A stretch of 64,000 nt of DNA from Mycolicibacterium pyrenivorans. Lineage in GTDB: Bacteria; Actinomycetota; Actinomycetes; Mycobacteriales; Mycobacteriaceae. Below the pieces are notes generated by a model that had not been told where the DNA came from, searched no databases, and saw nothing but the letters and a program-made list of their open reading frames with translations. Both the position numbers and the translations under genes were made by a program. The stretch spans positions 80,714 through 144,713 of the forward strand of contig NZ_JACKSH010000026.1 in the NCBI RefSeq assembly GCF_025821625.1, given 5' to 3'. How positions within the stretch are numbered: position 1 is the first letter of the stretch; each line of letters starts with the position of its first letter. Below are positions 19,345-28,605 of the stretch, in pieces.

Positions 19345-19713
19345 CTACAACACCTCCGGGGCGAGCGAGACGATCTTCATGAAGCGCTTCTCGCGCAGTT
19401 CGCGACCGACCGGCCCGAAGATGCGGGTGCCGCGCGGGTCGTTGTCGGGCTTGATGATGACGGCGGCGTTCTCATCGAACTTGATGTAGCTGCCGTCGGC
19501 GCGCCGGCGCTCCTTGACGGTGCGCACGATGACGGCCTTGACGACGTCGCCGCGCTTGACGTTGCCGCCCGGGATGGCGTCCTTGACGGTCGCCACGATG
19601 ACATCACCGATGCCGGCGTAGCGTCGTCCCGAGCCGCCGAGCACGCGGATGCACAAGATCTCCTTGGCGCCCGTGTTGTCGGCGACCTTGAGACGCGATT
19701 CCTGCTGAATCAC
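19345..19713 (-). CDS. rplN: 50S ribosomal protein L14
   Basis: 122 residues from GTG 19713 ([36 protein letters not shown]), exactly the normal L14 length; an ORF start 30 nt upstream is rejected. The C-terminus has [24 protein letters not shown]14 lies at the subunit interface. In this genome it begins a new operon: its partner rpsQ is about 11 kb away at the end of the S10 operon, and a promoter lies about 130 bp upstream of its start. Confidence 0.97.
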   Translation of the reverse strand: MIQQESRLKVADNTGAKEILCIRVLGGSGRRYAGIGDVIVATVKDAIPGGNVKRGDVVKAVIVRTVKERRRADGSYIKFDENAAVIIKPDNDPRGTRIFGPVGRELREKRFMKIVSLAPEVL

Positions 19714-19841
19714 TCGATCTCCTGACCTGGTTTCTGTATGCACGCAGGATTACCGACCCTGACGTACGCGGTCTTTGTCACCCAAGGGCACGCAGGGTCT
19801 TCTGTGAAAGAAGTCCGAGGTCTGCCCAAGGCAACCCCCAT

Positions 19842-19870
19842 ATACTAGGTGAGCTGAGGGAATGCTCCAA
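19842..19870 (-). promoter_or_regulatory. promoter of the rplN operon
   Basis: On the minus strand TTGGAG (19870-19865), 17 nt, TAGTAT (19847-19842). Transcription would start near 19835 with a leader of about 120 nt. The same -35 hexamer and the same 17-nt spacer occur before rpsJ. Confidence 0.65.
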
Positions 19871-19893
19871 ATCGCCCACCCGCGGCGGTCGGT

Positions 19894-20772
19894 TCAGGGC
19901 GACACCACGCAGCGGAAGCCGATATGGGTCGTCGCGCTGTCCTGCGACTGCGGCGAACGGGCGGCCGGCCGGTAGCGGTGGCAGTACTCCGGGGCGCACA
20001 GGTGTGAACCGCCCTTCAGCGCCTGGCTCAACTGTGGATCGGGGACCGCCGGACCGCAGCACGCCTCCACCGGACGCCCGATCGCGTGGTGGCCGGTGAA
20101 GCGGGTGGTCGTCCACTCCCACACGTTGCCGATCATGTCGACCAGCCCGTAGGAGTTCGGCGGGAACGAGCCGACGGGCGAGGTGCCCCTCCAGCCCAGC
20201 GCGCCGTCGTTGCGGTACGGGAACCTGCCCTGCCATGTGTTGGCCATCAACTGCCCGCCGGGCGTGGCCTCCTCGCCCCACGGGTACGTGGTCGTCGACC
20301 CGCCTCGGGCGGCGAACTCCCATTCCGCTTCGCTGGGCAGCCGCCGGCCCGCCCACCGGGCGTAGGCGGCGGCGTCGGTGTAACACACCTGCACCACCGG
20401 ATGCTCGGACATGCCCTCGACCGAACTGTCCGGACCGAACGGATGCCGCCAGTTCGCCCCAGGTGTCCAGGCCCACCACTGCCGCCAGTCACGGAGATCG
20501 ACAGGGCCGTCCGTCGGCCTGAACACCAGCGCGCCGGGCACCAGGTCCTGCGGGTCGGCACCGGGGAACAGTGCCGGGTCCGGGGGCACCTCGGCGACGG
20601 TGCGGTAGCCGGTGTCGGCGACGAACGCGCCGAACTGGGCGTTGGTGACCGGATGCCGTTCCACCGCGAAGGCCGCGACGGTGACCGTGTGCGCGGGCGC
20701 CTCTTCTGGGTAGAACTTCGTGGACCCCATGCGGAACGACCCGCCGTCCAACTCGACGAGCTCGGTGAGCAT
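19894..20772 (-). CDS. formylglycine-generating enzyme (sulfatase-modifying factor)
   Basis: 292 residues from ATG 20772 (MLTELVELDGGSFRMGS); a much longer ORF upstream reads through the lipoprotein gene in another frame. The SUMF1 fold is clear: ERHPVTNAQFGAFV, RLPSEAEWEFAARGG, NVWEWTTTRF and KGGSHLCAPEYCHRYRPAAR. The last holds the two copper-binding catalytic Cys (LCAPEYC). The enzyme oxidises the sulfatase active-site Cys to formylglycine. It is last in atsA-lipoprotein-FGE, 5 nt after the lipoprotein gene, and orthologous in place to Rv0712. Confidence 0.93.
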   Translation of the reverse strand: MLTELVELDGGSFRMGSTKFYPEEAPAHTVTVAAFAVERHPVTNAQFGAFVADTGYRTVAEVPPDPALFPGADPQDLVPGALVFRPTDGPVDLRDWRQWWAWTPGANWRHPFGPDSSVEGMSEHPVVQVCYTDAAAYARWAGRRLPSEAEWEFAARGGSTTTYPWGEEATPGGQLMANTWQGRFPYRNDGALGWRGTSPVGSFPPNSYGLVDMIGNVWEWTTTRFTGHHAIGRPVEACCGPAVPDPQLSQALKGGSHLCAPEYCHRYRPAARSPQSQDSATTHIGFRCVVSP

Positions 20773-20777
20773 GCCGC

Positions 20778-21479
20778 TCAGCGTAGGCCGATCTCGAAAT
20801 CCCCGGTCAGCACCGACGCCGCATCGTCGAATCCGGGCGTACCGGAGGGCGCCTCGACGTGAACGACGATCAAGTAGTCCTGCGCCGCGGTGTCCACGTG
20901 CACGATTCGGTCCTCGTATTCCACCGATTGCGCGTTGTCGGACAACATGCCCATCAGCTTCTGACCGCTGTAGCCGCACAGCTCGCCGGGCAGCGTGCTG
21001 ACCGTGCTGACGGTCGCATCCTCGGTGAGGGCGTCGACGTACTCGCGGAACGCGGGATCGAGCGGCGTCGGGGTGATCGTGACGACGGCCTCCATCCCTT
21101 CGGGCCCCTCGAGCCGGGCACCCTCGGGATCGCCGTTGCCCGACGACATCGACCAGCCGTCCGGCACGCCCACGGTGGCCGTGGGAGCGCCGGGGTCGGA
21201 TACCTGGGCGACGGTCCTGACCGGGGGAAGGACGGGCGGCACAGAGACTGTGCCTGCCGGTGCCGGTGGCTGCGTCGTGGGGACGACGCCGGGTTCCGAA
21301 TCGTCCCACTGGCCGGGGCTCGGCGGGGCAGCCTCGGAGGTCTCGGTCGTCGTCACCTCGCGTTCGGCCGCCGTGGGCACACCGTCGCTGGACCGCGTGC
21401 ACGCCGGCACGACGCACGCCGACGACAAGATGATGGCCACCCACACCGGCAGCGCCGCCGGGCCCGCGCGGGTGGGCAC
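20778..21479 (-). CDS. LpqN/LpqT-like lipoprotein
   Basis: 233 residues from GTG 21479, 2 nt after the atsA stop. The N-terminal hydrophobic stretch (ALPVWVAIILSSACVVPAC) ends in a lipobox-like VPAC. A Thr/Pro/Glu-rich linker of about 60 residues follows, then a domain (ATVGVPDGWSMSSGNGDPEGARL, ending DYLIVVHVEAPSGTPGFDDAASVLTGDFEIGL) resembling mycobacterial LpqN-type lipoproteins. Its place between the sulfatase and its activator suggests a joint surface role, but this is inference. Start uncertain. Confidence 0.65.
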   Translation of the reverse strand: MPTRAGPAALPVWVAIILSSACVVPACTRSSDGVPTAAEREVTTTETSEAAPPSPGQWDDSEPGVVPTTQPPAPAGTVSVPPVLPPVRTVAQVSDPGAPTATVGVPDGWSMSSGNGDPEGARLEGPEGMEAVVTITPTPLDPAFREYVDALTEDATVSTVSTLPGELCGYSGQKLMGMLSDNAQSVEYEDRIVHVDTAAQDYLIVVHVEAPSGTPGFDDAASVLTGDFEIGLR

Positions 21480-21481
21480 CG

Positions 21482-23833
21482 TCAGTCCTTGGCGAATGCT
21501 CGTGCGACGTCGCGCTCCAGATCGGAGTACGGAGCGCCGGAGACATCGACGGTGACCTGCGTGATGGTGCCACCGCTGAACGCGAACGGCGCCCGGTAGG
21601 CCTGCGAAACCTCTTGTCCGAGATTGCGTCCCACGCTGACCCCGCCGCCGGCGAGCCCGAACGTGAAGGGGTGGGCTTTCACGTCCTGCAGGGTGGCGAC
21701 TGCGGCGCCGTCGATGTACAGGGTCGCCTCGCCGACCGGCGTGTGACTGCCGTCGAGCGTTCCCGTTCGGGCGTAGCCGACACCGAGGGTGCGGTTGCCC
21801 AGTGGCACCGGCTCGGGAGAAGCGACCCACTGCTCCTGTTCCCCGAAGAAGTTGTAGACGAACTGCAGTCGACCGTCGGCGATGAACAGCACGTAGCCGC
21901 CATGGCCGGCGCCCTGCTTGAACAGCACGCCCTGCACCTCGTCGCTGTCCACGGACACCTCGGCCAGCACCGAGAAGGAACGGCCCTGGATCTCCACACA
22001 CGCCCCCACCGCAACCGGCGCGGTGTGCGGGTAATACAGATAGCTCGAACGATCACCGGCCAGCGACGGCCGCCACCGCCCGATCATCTCGAACACGCCG
22101 AGGTCTGACAGCGGAAGCCCGTTGTACTTGGCGGCCTCGGAGAACCACAGCGCCTGCAGTTCGGCGAGCTTGTCGGGATTCTCGGCGGCCAGATCGTGGC
22201 ACTGGCTGCGGTCCGAGTCGATGTGGTAGAGCTCCCAGCGGTCCTTGTCGAAATGTGACCACCCCGACGGAGCGGCGGGATGGACCGCGTTGGCGAACCA
22301 GCCTCTGTGCCAGATGCCCCGGGTGCCGAGCATGGTGTAGAACTGGGTCTCCTTACCGGTGGGCGCGGCTGGATCATCAAGGGCCACCTTGAAACTGACA
22401 CCGTCGAGCGACTTCTGCGGAACCCTCCTGACGGTGGCGGGCGGGGTGATCTGCAGCAGGTCGTACACCGTCGGGGTGATGTCACAGACGTTGACGAAGT
22501 TGTCGCGCACCTCACCGTGCGCGGCGATCCCGTTGGGCCAGGAGATGATTGCGGCATCGGCGATGCCGCCCCCGTGGGAGGCGTAACGCTTGTAGAGCTT
22601 GTAGGGCGTGTTGAAGGCCATCGCCCAGCCGATCGGATAGTGGCCGAACGTGGTCGGAGAACCCAACTCGTCGATGAACCGCATGCTGTCCTCGACGGAG
22701 TCGAGGTAGCCGTTGAAGAACTTGGCTTCGTTGACCGAGCCATCGGGCCCACCCTCCCCGCTGGCCCCGTTGTCGGAGATGACGACGATGATGGTGTTGT
22801 CCAGTTGTCCGGACTCCTCCAGATAGTCGAGGATGCGGCCGATTTGGGCGTCGGTGTAGGACAGGAACCCGGCGAACACCTCGGCCATGCGGGCGAACAG
22901 CCGTTTCTCCTGCTCGCCGAGCGATTCCCAGGGTCGCACGGTGTCCTGCGCGGGCCACGGTTCGCCGTTGGGTCCGGTGACATCCGAGTACGGGTTGACC
23001 GCCGACAGTTCGGTGTCCGGAGGCACGATGCCGAGCCTCTTCTGGTTCTCCAGCGCGATCTCGCGGTAGCGCTCGTATCCCATGTCGAACTTGCCGGCGT
23101 AGCGGTCGGCCCATTCCTTGGGCACGTGATGCGGCGCGTGCCCCGCCCCGGGACACACATACGAGAACCATGGCTTGTCGGGGGCGATCATCGTCGAATC
23201 CCGGATGAATTCGATTGTCTTGTCGGCGATGTCCTTGGAGAGGTGGTAGCCCTCCTCGGGGGTCGCCGGTGCTTCCACGGGGTGGCCGTCGTAGATCAGC
23301 TCGGGATACCACTGGTCGGTCTCACCGCCCATGAAACCGTAGAACCGCTCGAAACCGCGCGACAGCGGCCAGTGCCGCCTGGTGGCGGCGAGGTTGGACT
23401 CCTCGATCGGCGTCAGGTGCCACTTACCCACGCAGTAGGTGTTGTAGCCGTTCTCGGCGAGCACCTCCGAGATCAGCGCGGTCTCCTCGGGGATTCGCCC
23501 GTTGATGCCGGGGAAGCCCTCGGTGAACTCCTCCACCATCGCCATGCCCACCGTGGTCGCGTTGCGACCGGTCAGCAGCGACGCCCGGGTCGGCGAGCAC
23601 AGCGCGGTGGTGTGGAACTGTGAAAGGCGCACTCCGCGTTCGGCGATGCGGCTCATCGTGGGCATCTCGACCAGTCCCCCGAAGCAGTCCCAGGTGGCGA
23701 TGCCGACGTCGTCCCACACGAGGTAGAGGACGTTGGGCGCATCCGGTTGCGCCTTCGGAGCCGCGTAGGGTCCCCAGTCCGGCTCGGAATCCCGGATGTC
23801 GACCTCGATCTTGCCGTTGAACTCCGTCGTCAT
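21482..23833 (-). CDS. atsA: type I arylsulfatase AtsA
   Basis: 783 residues, close to M. tuberculosis AtsA (Rv0711). The formylglycine site is CSPTRASLLTGR in FHTTALCSPTRASLL. Metal-site motifs are LYLVWDDVGIATWDCFGG near the N-terminus and VVISDNGASGEGGPDGS. No signal peptide is evident. It hydrolyses sulfate esters and depends on FGE, encoded two genes downstream on the same strand. The last ~200 residues form the usual beta-rich C-terminal domain. Confidence 0.93.
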   Translation of the reverse strand: MTTEFNGKIEVDIRDSEPDWGPYAAPKAQPDAPNVLYLVWDDVGIATWDCFGGLVEMPTMSRIAERGVRLSQFHTTALCSPTRASLLTGRNATTVGMAMVEEFTEGFPGINGRIPEETALISEVLAENGYNTYCVGKWHLTPIEESNLAATRRHWPLSRGFERFYGFMGGETDQWYPELIYDGHPVEAPATPEEGYHLSKDIADKTIEFIRDSTMIAPDKPWFSYVCPGAGHAPHHVPKEWADRYAGKFDMGYERYREIALENQKRLGIVPPDTELSAVNPYSDVTGPNGEPWPAQDTVRPWESLGEQEKRLFARMAEVFAGFLSYTDAQIGRILDYLEESGQLDNTIIVVISDNGASGEGGPDGSVNEAKFFNGYLDSVEDSMRFIDELGSPTTFGHYPIGWAMAFNTPYKLYKRYASHGGGIADAAIISWPNGIAAHGEVRDNFVNVCDITPTVYDLLQITPPATVRRVPQKSLDGVSFKVALDDPAAPTGKETQFYTMLGTRGIWHRGWFANAVHPAAPSGWSHFDKDRWELYHIDSDRSQCHDLAAENPDKLAELQALWFSEAAKYNGLPLSDLGVFEMIGRWRPSLAGDRSSYLYYPHTAPVAVGACVEIQGRSFSVLAEVSVDSDEVQGVLFKQGAGHGGYVLFIADGRLQFVYNFFGEQEQWVASPEPVPLGNRTLGVGYARTGTLDGSHTPVGEATLYIDGAAVATLQDVKAHPFTFGLAGGGVSVGRNLGQEVSQAYRAPFAFSGGTITQVTVDVSGAPYSDLERDVARAFAKD

Positions 23834-23927
23834 AACCGGCCCGTCTCCATCCTCGCGAGGTGTTCGCGATCGTCGACAGATTACCGCGACGCACGTGCCG
23901 GGCGCGTGTATTGACCCTCTCGCGGTG

Positions 23928-25610
23928 TCACTGCCTGCCCGGCGGCGGCTCGTTCACCCGGTACAGGCGCCAATCAGGTTGGCTGTCACCGTCGTTGGGG
24001 ATCTCGAGCTCGAGAGTGGCGATGTCCGCGCCGGTCTCGTACAACGTGGGGTAACGAAGGTTCAACGCGTCGGAGACGCCGCGCCCCGTCGGCGGCACCG
24101 CCAGCAGGTACCGAATGCCGCCCAGCGACGGCTCGTTGAGCAGCTCGGTGAAGTCGGGGTCCGACGGGATGACGAACGTCCTGGGCTTGTCTGAGGCGGC
24201 CAGTATCGCGAACCCGTACACGGTGTCGGTGATGACCGAGCTCTCCGGGAGGTGCAGGCCGTCAAGATAGTCGGCGATCTTGCGTTCGGTCGAGAAGCTC
24301 GCGGCGATCCGGTGCTCGAGCGCCTTGCGTTCGGTGACGTTGTCGGGGTCGGGCGCCAACACCGCGCCCAGCGCGTACTCCTGCGGCGCGTACTTCGGCA
24401 GGCTCATCCCCCAGGCGGTGACCGGAAGGCTGACCGCGAACAGCAGCGCCACCGCTGCGTACGGCGCCCGCGACCGGCGCCGATGATTGACCGCGGCCGC
24501 CGGCGGCGCGTACCGGCCCCGTCGCTTGGAGGCCAGGCCGATTCCCTCGGGTACCGCCAGCACGGCAAGGCACGCCGTCAACGGCACGGCGATGATGTAG
24601 AACCGCAGGAACGGGAACGTCGAACCCGAGGCGTAGCTGTATGCCTGAAAGGCCAGTGCCGCACCGTAGATCGACAGCGGCACGAGCAGCACCGGCCAGC
24701 CGGGTGTGCCCCGGCGCCGCGCGGCGGCCCACAGCGCGATGGGTATCAGGGTGGGAGCCAGCAGCATGATGCAGACGGCGGCGAACGCCAGGCCGCCGCC
24801 GAAGGTCGTGGCGACCGTTCCCGACTGCTCCAGGATCGCGGTGTTGCCGTACTGCGACGTGAACTGCGCGAACGCCTCGCCCGTGATCAGCCAGCTGACC
24901 GCCGCCCAGCCGACGAATGCTCCGACGCCGGGTCCGCTGACCAGGATCGTGTCCAGCAGTGCCCGCCGGATGCGGGGCGCCGACCGGGCGCGACGGTAGG
25001 TGGTCACGCCGACCAGCACGCCCGCGGCCGCGATGCACGCCACCGCGTCGTAGCGGGTGAGATACGCCAGCCCCATGGCGATTCCGCCCGCGGTGATCAG
25101 GTGGTGCACGTCATCGTCGACCATCCACAGCATCAATCTGCGGACGGCCCAGGACATGAAGAAGATGAAGGGCGCCTCGCTCATCCCGTTCGCGCCGTAG
25201 AACACGATCATCGGGTTCAGCGCGAAGATCGCCGTGATCGCCAGCGCGTAGACGCGCGGCAGCCCCCGGTCCAGACCCATGCCGAGGATCTGGACGACGG
25301 CGCCGGCCATGAAGACGGCCGAGACGAGGGTCGCCGCGAACGCGCGTTCGGTGATCTCCGGCCAGACCGGGGTGAGCAGCAGCGCGGGCAGCTGGAGCAT
25401 CGCGGTCAGCGGGGTGAAGATGAAGCCGATGGCCGCAAGGTGCGGATCGCGGCTGAACAGGACGGACTGCGCGGCCGTCACCCGCGACAGCGCGTCACCC
25501 AGGATGAACCCGTGCTGCACCTGCAGCCAGAAGCCGACCCCGACGTAGATCGCGCACGTCACGGTGTAGACCGCGACCATCATCTGCCGCCGGGACGGCC
25601 CGCGGGTCAA
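23928..25610 (-). CDS. GT-C-type polytopic glycosyltransferase
   Basis: 560 residues from TTG 25610, which overlaps the GT2 stop (TTGA). About ten hydrophobic segments fill the first 440 residues, with an early acidic loop (HGFILGDALSRVTAAQSV) and a soluble C-terminal domain. The pattern resembles polyprenyl-phosphate-sugar-dependent GT-C enzymes (ArnT/PMT-like). It is last of a four-gene overlapping operon with a BcsB-like protein and a processive GT2, so it may add side sugars to the same polymer. Family call moderate, substrate unknown. Confidence 0.65.
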   Translation of the reverse strand: MTRGPSRRQMMVAVYTVTCAIYVGVGFWLQVQHGFILGDALSRVTAAQSVLFSRDPHLAAIGFIFTPLTAMLQLPALLLTPVWPEITERAFAATLVSAVFMAGAVVQILGMGLDRGLPRVYALAITAIFALNPMIVFYGANGMSEAPFIFFMSWAVRRLMLWMVDDDVHHLITAGGIAMGLAYLTRYDAVACIAAAGVLVGVTTYRRARSAPRIRRALLDTILVSGPGVGAFVGWAAVSWLITGEAFAQFTSQYGNTAILEQSGTVATTFGGGLAFAAVCIMLLAPTLIPIALWAAARRRGTPGWPVLLVPLSIYGAALAFQAYSYASGSTFPFLRFYIIAVPLTACLAVLAVPEGIGLASKRRGRYAPPAAAVNHRRRSRAPYAAVALLFAVSLPVTAWGMSLPKYAPQEYALGAVLAPDPDNVTERKALEHRIAASFSTERKIADYLDGLHLPESSVITDTVYGFAILAASDKPRTFVIPSDPDFTELLNEPSLGGIRYLLAVPPTGRGVSDALNLRYPTLYETGADIATLELEIPNDGDSQPDWRLYRVNEPPPGRQ

Positions 25611-27085
25611 GGACCGCTCTCCGCCCCGGCGGGTTTCACGGCGAGGCCGTGAAAGGTCTTCTCCCAGTATGACGGGCTGCGGATCATCTGGTAGCAGCCC
25701 TTGGCCGCGGCGACGCTCATCATCACCCAGAACACCGGCACCGTCAGACCGGCGAGGAGCAGATCGGACCGGTCGTCCTCGCGCAACGCGATGAGGTTCA
25801 TGTACATCGTCGCCCCGTTACCCAGCACGAGGGCGATGAGCGCCGGAAAGTAGATGTAGGGAGGGAACACCTCTTCGACCACAGGGGGCTGGCCGAGGAA
25901 CCACACCAGCGTGATGAGCCAGAACACCAGGTTCAGGACGGCGACCACCGGGGTTCCGCCCAGCACCAGGTTGAACCGCACGAAGCTGCGCAGACCCAGC
26001 GTGCGGTACAACCCCACCGGCCGACGGATGTGAACCAGCCATGTCTGCAGATAACCCTTGTACCAGCGCGACCGCTGACGCACCCAGTTGATCGGGTCGC
26101 TGTTGGCCTCCTCGAGGGTGTTCGAGTCGATCACTGCGGTGCGGTAGCCACACGCGGCGATGCGCAGGCCGAGGTCGGCATCCTCGGTGACGTTGAACGG
26201 ATCCCACGCACCGATCTCATCGAGGACCTTGCGACGAAGGTGGTTCGACGTGCCGCCCAACGGAATCGGGGATGTCGATCCCATCATCCCGGGCAGCAGA
26301 TAGCCGAACCACAAGCCGTACTCGGCGGTGAACCATCCGGTCAGGATGTTCTGGTGGCCGTTGTGATACACCAGTTTCGCCTGGATGCACGCGACGTCGT
26401 CGGGCAGGTCGTGGAACGCGGCGACCACGCGGCGTAACTGCAGGGGTTCGGGAAGGTCCTCGGCGTCGAAGATCGTCACGATCTCACCGGTCGCGAAGTG
26501 CAGACCGTAGTTGCACGCCTTCGGTTTGGTGCGGGGATCTGCGGGCGGCACAAGCAGGATCGTGATGGCATCCGATTCGGCGCATTCCTGCGCCGCCGCG
26601 ATCGTGACATCGTCGTCGGCTTCGAGCAGCAGCAGCACCTGCAGCTTGTCGCGCGGGTATTCGATCGCGGCCATCGCACCGATGAGGTCGCCGACCACCT
26701 CCGGCTCGTTGTAGGCGGGCACCAGCACCGTGTAGGGCGGCAGTTCGTCGTCCGGTATCCCGCGGGCCCTTTCGTCGGAGATGACGATTGCCCGGGAGGC
26801 CAGACCCTGCCGGAAGATGAGCACTCGGTCGGTCATCGTCAGCAGATAGGCCGCCGTGCACAGCCCGATGAGGACCACCGCGGTGGCCATCGGCTGCCAC
26901 CCGGCGCAGCCGATGATGATCACCAGCGACGACCACAGCACCACGCGTTGCCAACCGGTCACCGGGATCGACGCGGACCGCATCGGGTCGTCGTCGCGCA
27001 GCCCGTCGATCGCACGCCGCAGCGCGTACTCCCGGTCCGACGGCACCGTCGGATCGAGCACCGGTCGTTGCCCGGTGGCTCTCAC
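25607..27085 (-). CDS. processive GT2 glycosyltransferase (BcsA/hyaluronan-synthase-like)
   Basis: 492 residues from GTG 27085 (GTGA overlap). Two N-terminal membrane helices precede the GT-A domain: VLVPAYNEPEVVGDLI, the UDP-sugar Asp (LLEADDD), IFDAEDLPEP (DxD-like), the base TED in NVTEDADLGLRI, and QRSRWYKGYLQTWLVH, the QxxRW motif of processive enzymes. Membrane helices follow. No PilZ domain is visible, so direct c-di-GMP control is unlikely. With the BcsB-like gene upstream, it is the likely polymerase and exporter of an exopolysaccharide. Confidence 0.8.
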   Translation of the reverse strand: MRATGQRPVLDPTVPSDREYALRRAIDGLRDDDPMRSASIPVTGWQRVVLWSSLVIIIGCAGWQPMATAVVLIGLCTAAYLLTMTDRVLIFRQGLASRAIVISDERARGIPDDELPPYTVLVPAYNEPEVVGDLIGAMAAIEYPRDKLQVLLLLEADDDVTIAAAQECAESDAITILLVPPADPRTKPKACNYGLHFATGEIVTIFDAEDLPEPLQLRRVVAAFHDLPDDVACIQAKLVYHNGHQNILTGWFTAEYGLWFGYLLPGMMGSTSPIPLGGTSNHLRRKVLDEIGAWDPFNVTEDADLGLRIAACGYRTAVIDSNTLEEANSDPINWVRQRSRWYKGYLQTWLVHIRRPVGLYRTLGLRSFVRFNLVLGGTPVVAVLNLVFWLITLVWFLGQPPVVEEVFPPYIYFPALIALVLGNGATMYMNLIALREDDRSDLLLAGLTVPVFWVMMSVAAAKGCYQMIRSPSYWEKTFHGLAVKPAGAESGP

Positions 27086-28605
27086 GGCGCGGGTCCGAGC
27101 TGAGCCGCGACCAGCGCCCGACCGAACTGGGACAGCAGCTCGGCGTCCTTGAACGTCGGCGTGCTCTGCCTGAGTACGTCATTGCCCCGAAACAGCAAGG
27201 TGATCAACGTCCGCACCGTAGGAAGGAGATTCTGGGTGGGCTCGGGAAAGGGGGCCTCCGGCTCGTGGTTGTCGACGGCGAACATCGTCACGCGCTGGGC
27301 GAGATCGCCGTCCTCCCAAGCGAACTGCATCGCATTCCACGTCACCAGCAGCTGGTCGTCGACCACCGAGATGAGGTTGCCGATCACACCGTTGCCGAGG
27401 TCCACGTCGCGCACCTCGCTGATCCGGGCCGACGTCAGGCCGTAGAGCACCCGCGCCGGATACATCACCAGTGCGAACGACTCGTCGCTCACCGTGCTGT
27501 CGACGACGACGGTCCTCGGCCTGCCGTACTTGTCCCATCGCGGGCTGCCGACATCGGCGGTCATTCGCTGGCGGACCAGCACGGCGTCGGCTCCGTAGAG
27601 CCGGTTGACGGGGATTCGGGTGATCGCTCCGGAGGTCGACCAGCCTGGTGGCGCGACGAGTGGCATCCCGTTGGCCAGCGGGTATTGGCTCGGTCGGCTG
27701 AAGATCCCCGAGATAGGAGAGATGGGCAGTGGGAACAACGACAGCGCCACCGCCGCGGTGGTCACCAGTGGCACGGCGCTCCACACCTGCTTGGCGGCAA
27801 GGGGTTCGACCTTGCGGTCGAGGACGCGCTTGGGTTGCCCCCGCCGGGAGATGAAGAACATCGCCAGGCCGACGACACAGAGCGCCGTGAGGGCCGGCAC
27901 TTCCTGGTACACGAGCACCGGGGCGTCGGTGAAGAAGACCGCGATCACCGCCAGCACGACGAAGCCGACGACCCAGGCTGCCAGCGAGGCGAGAGCGCCT
28001 CGCCGGTAGGAAGGTCCGCCGGCGATGCCTGCTCCGAGGCCCGCGATGAGCAGCGCCGCGGTGCCCGCCGCCACCTTGCCCCCGCCGAGCGTGATCACGA
28101 CGAGGTAGTACGGCAGGGTGAGGATCATCAGGAGCACCATCACCCACACCCACGCGAAGCGGATGACGGGACGCAGGCCGAACAGCAACACGGCCGAACA
28201 GGACACGAACAGCCACATCGCGAACAGGTCGAGCCGCAGCAGATGGAAGTAGAGCGCATACCGCGGCAACAGGACGCCCTGGACCATCAACGCCAGGCCG
28301 AGCCCCATGATCCCGACGATGACGTCGGTCTGGCGATCGTGGATCGGCAACTCGGTACGCTTGCGCCGCGCGATCGCCACCGCCACGAGGATCGCCGCGG
28401 CGGGCACCGTCCACACGAAACTCCCGATGCTGCCGTTGCGGGCGACCTCGACCAGACTCAGGATGCTGCGGTGGAACGCGACGCCGGTGAGCACCGCGAT
28501 GAAGGTCCAGCGGACGGTCAGCCGATAGGCGGGAGGCAGACCGTAATACCGCTGGAGGGCACTTCGTCGACCCTCCGGTGCAGCGGCTACGGCGGTGGCT
28601 GTCAT
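27082..28605 (-). CDS. polytopic membrane protein of a polysaccharide operon
   Basis: 507 residues from ATG 28605 (MTATAVAAAPEGRRSALQRYYGLPPAYRLT), coupled to the upstream gene by ATGA; the ORF continues upstream without a better start. About nine hydrophobic helices in the first 330 residues are followed by an extracytoplasmic C-terminal domain of about 170 residues. The middle (YALYFHLLRLDLFAMWLFVSC) faintly recalls exosortase-type proteins, but no catalytic set could be confirmed. Given its neighbours it may help polymer export or modification. Confidence 0.6.
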   Translation of the reverse strand: MTATAVAAAPEGRRSALQRYYGLPPAYRLTVRWTFIAVLTGVAFHRSILSLVEVARNGSIGSFVWTVPAAAILVAVAIARRKRTELPIHDRQTDVIVGIMGLGLALMVQGVLLPRYALYFHLLRLDLFAMWLFVSCSAVLLFGLRPVIRFAWVWVMVLLMILTLPYYLVVITLGGGKVAAGTAALLIAGLGAGIAGGPSYRRGALASLAAWVVGFVVLAVIAVFFTDAPVLVYQEVPALTALCVVGLAMFFISRRGQPKRVLDRKVEPLAAKQVWSAVPLVTTAAVALSLFPLPISPISGIFSRPSQYPLANGMPLVAPPGWSTSGAITRIPVNRLYGADAVLVRQRMTADVGSPRWDKYGRPRTVVVDSTVSDESFALVMYPARVLYGLTSARISEVRDVDLGNGVIGNLISVVDDQLLVTWNAMQFAWEDGDLAQRVTMFAVDNHEPEAPFPEPTQNLLPTVRTLITLLFRGNDVLRQSTPTFKDAELLSQFGRALVAAQLGPAP

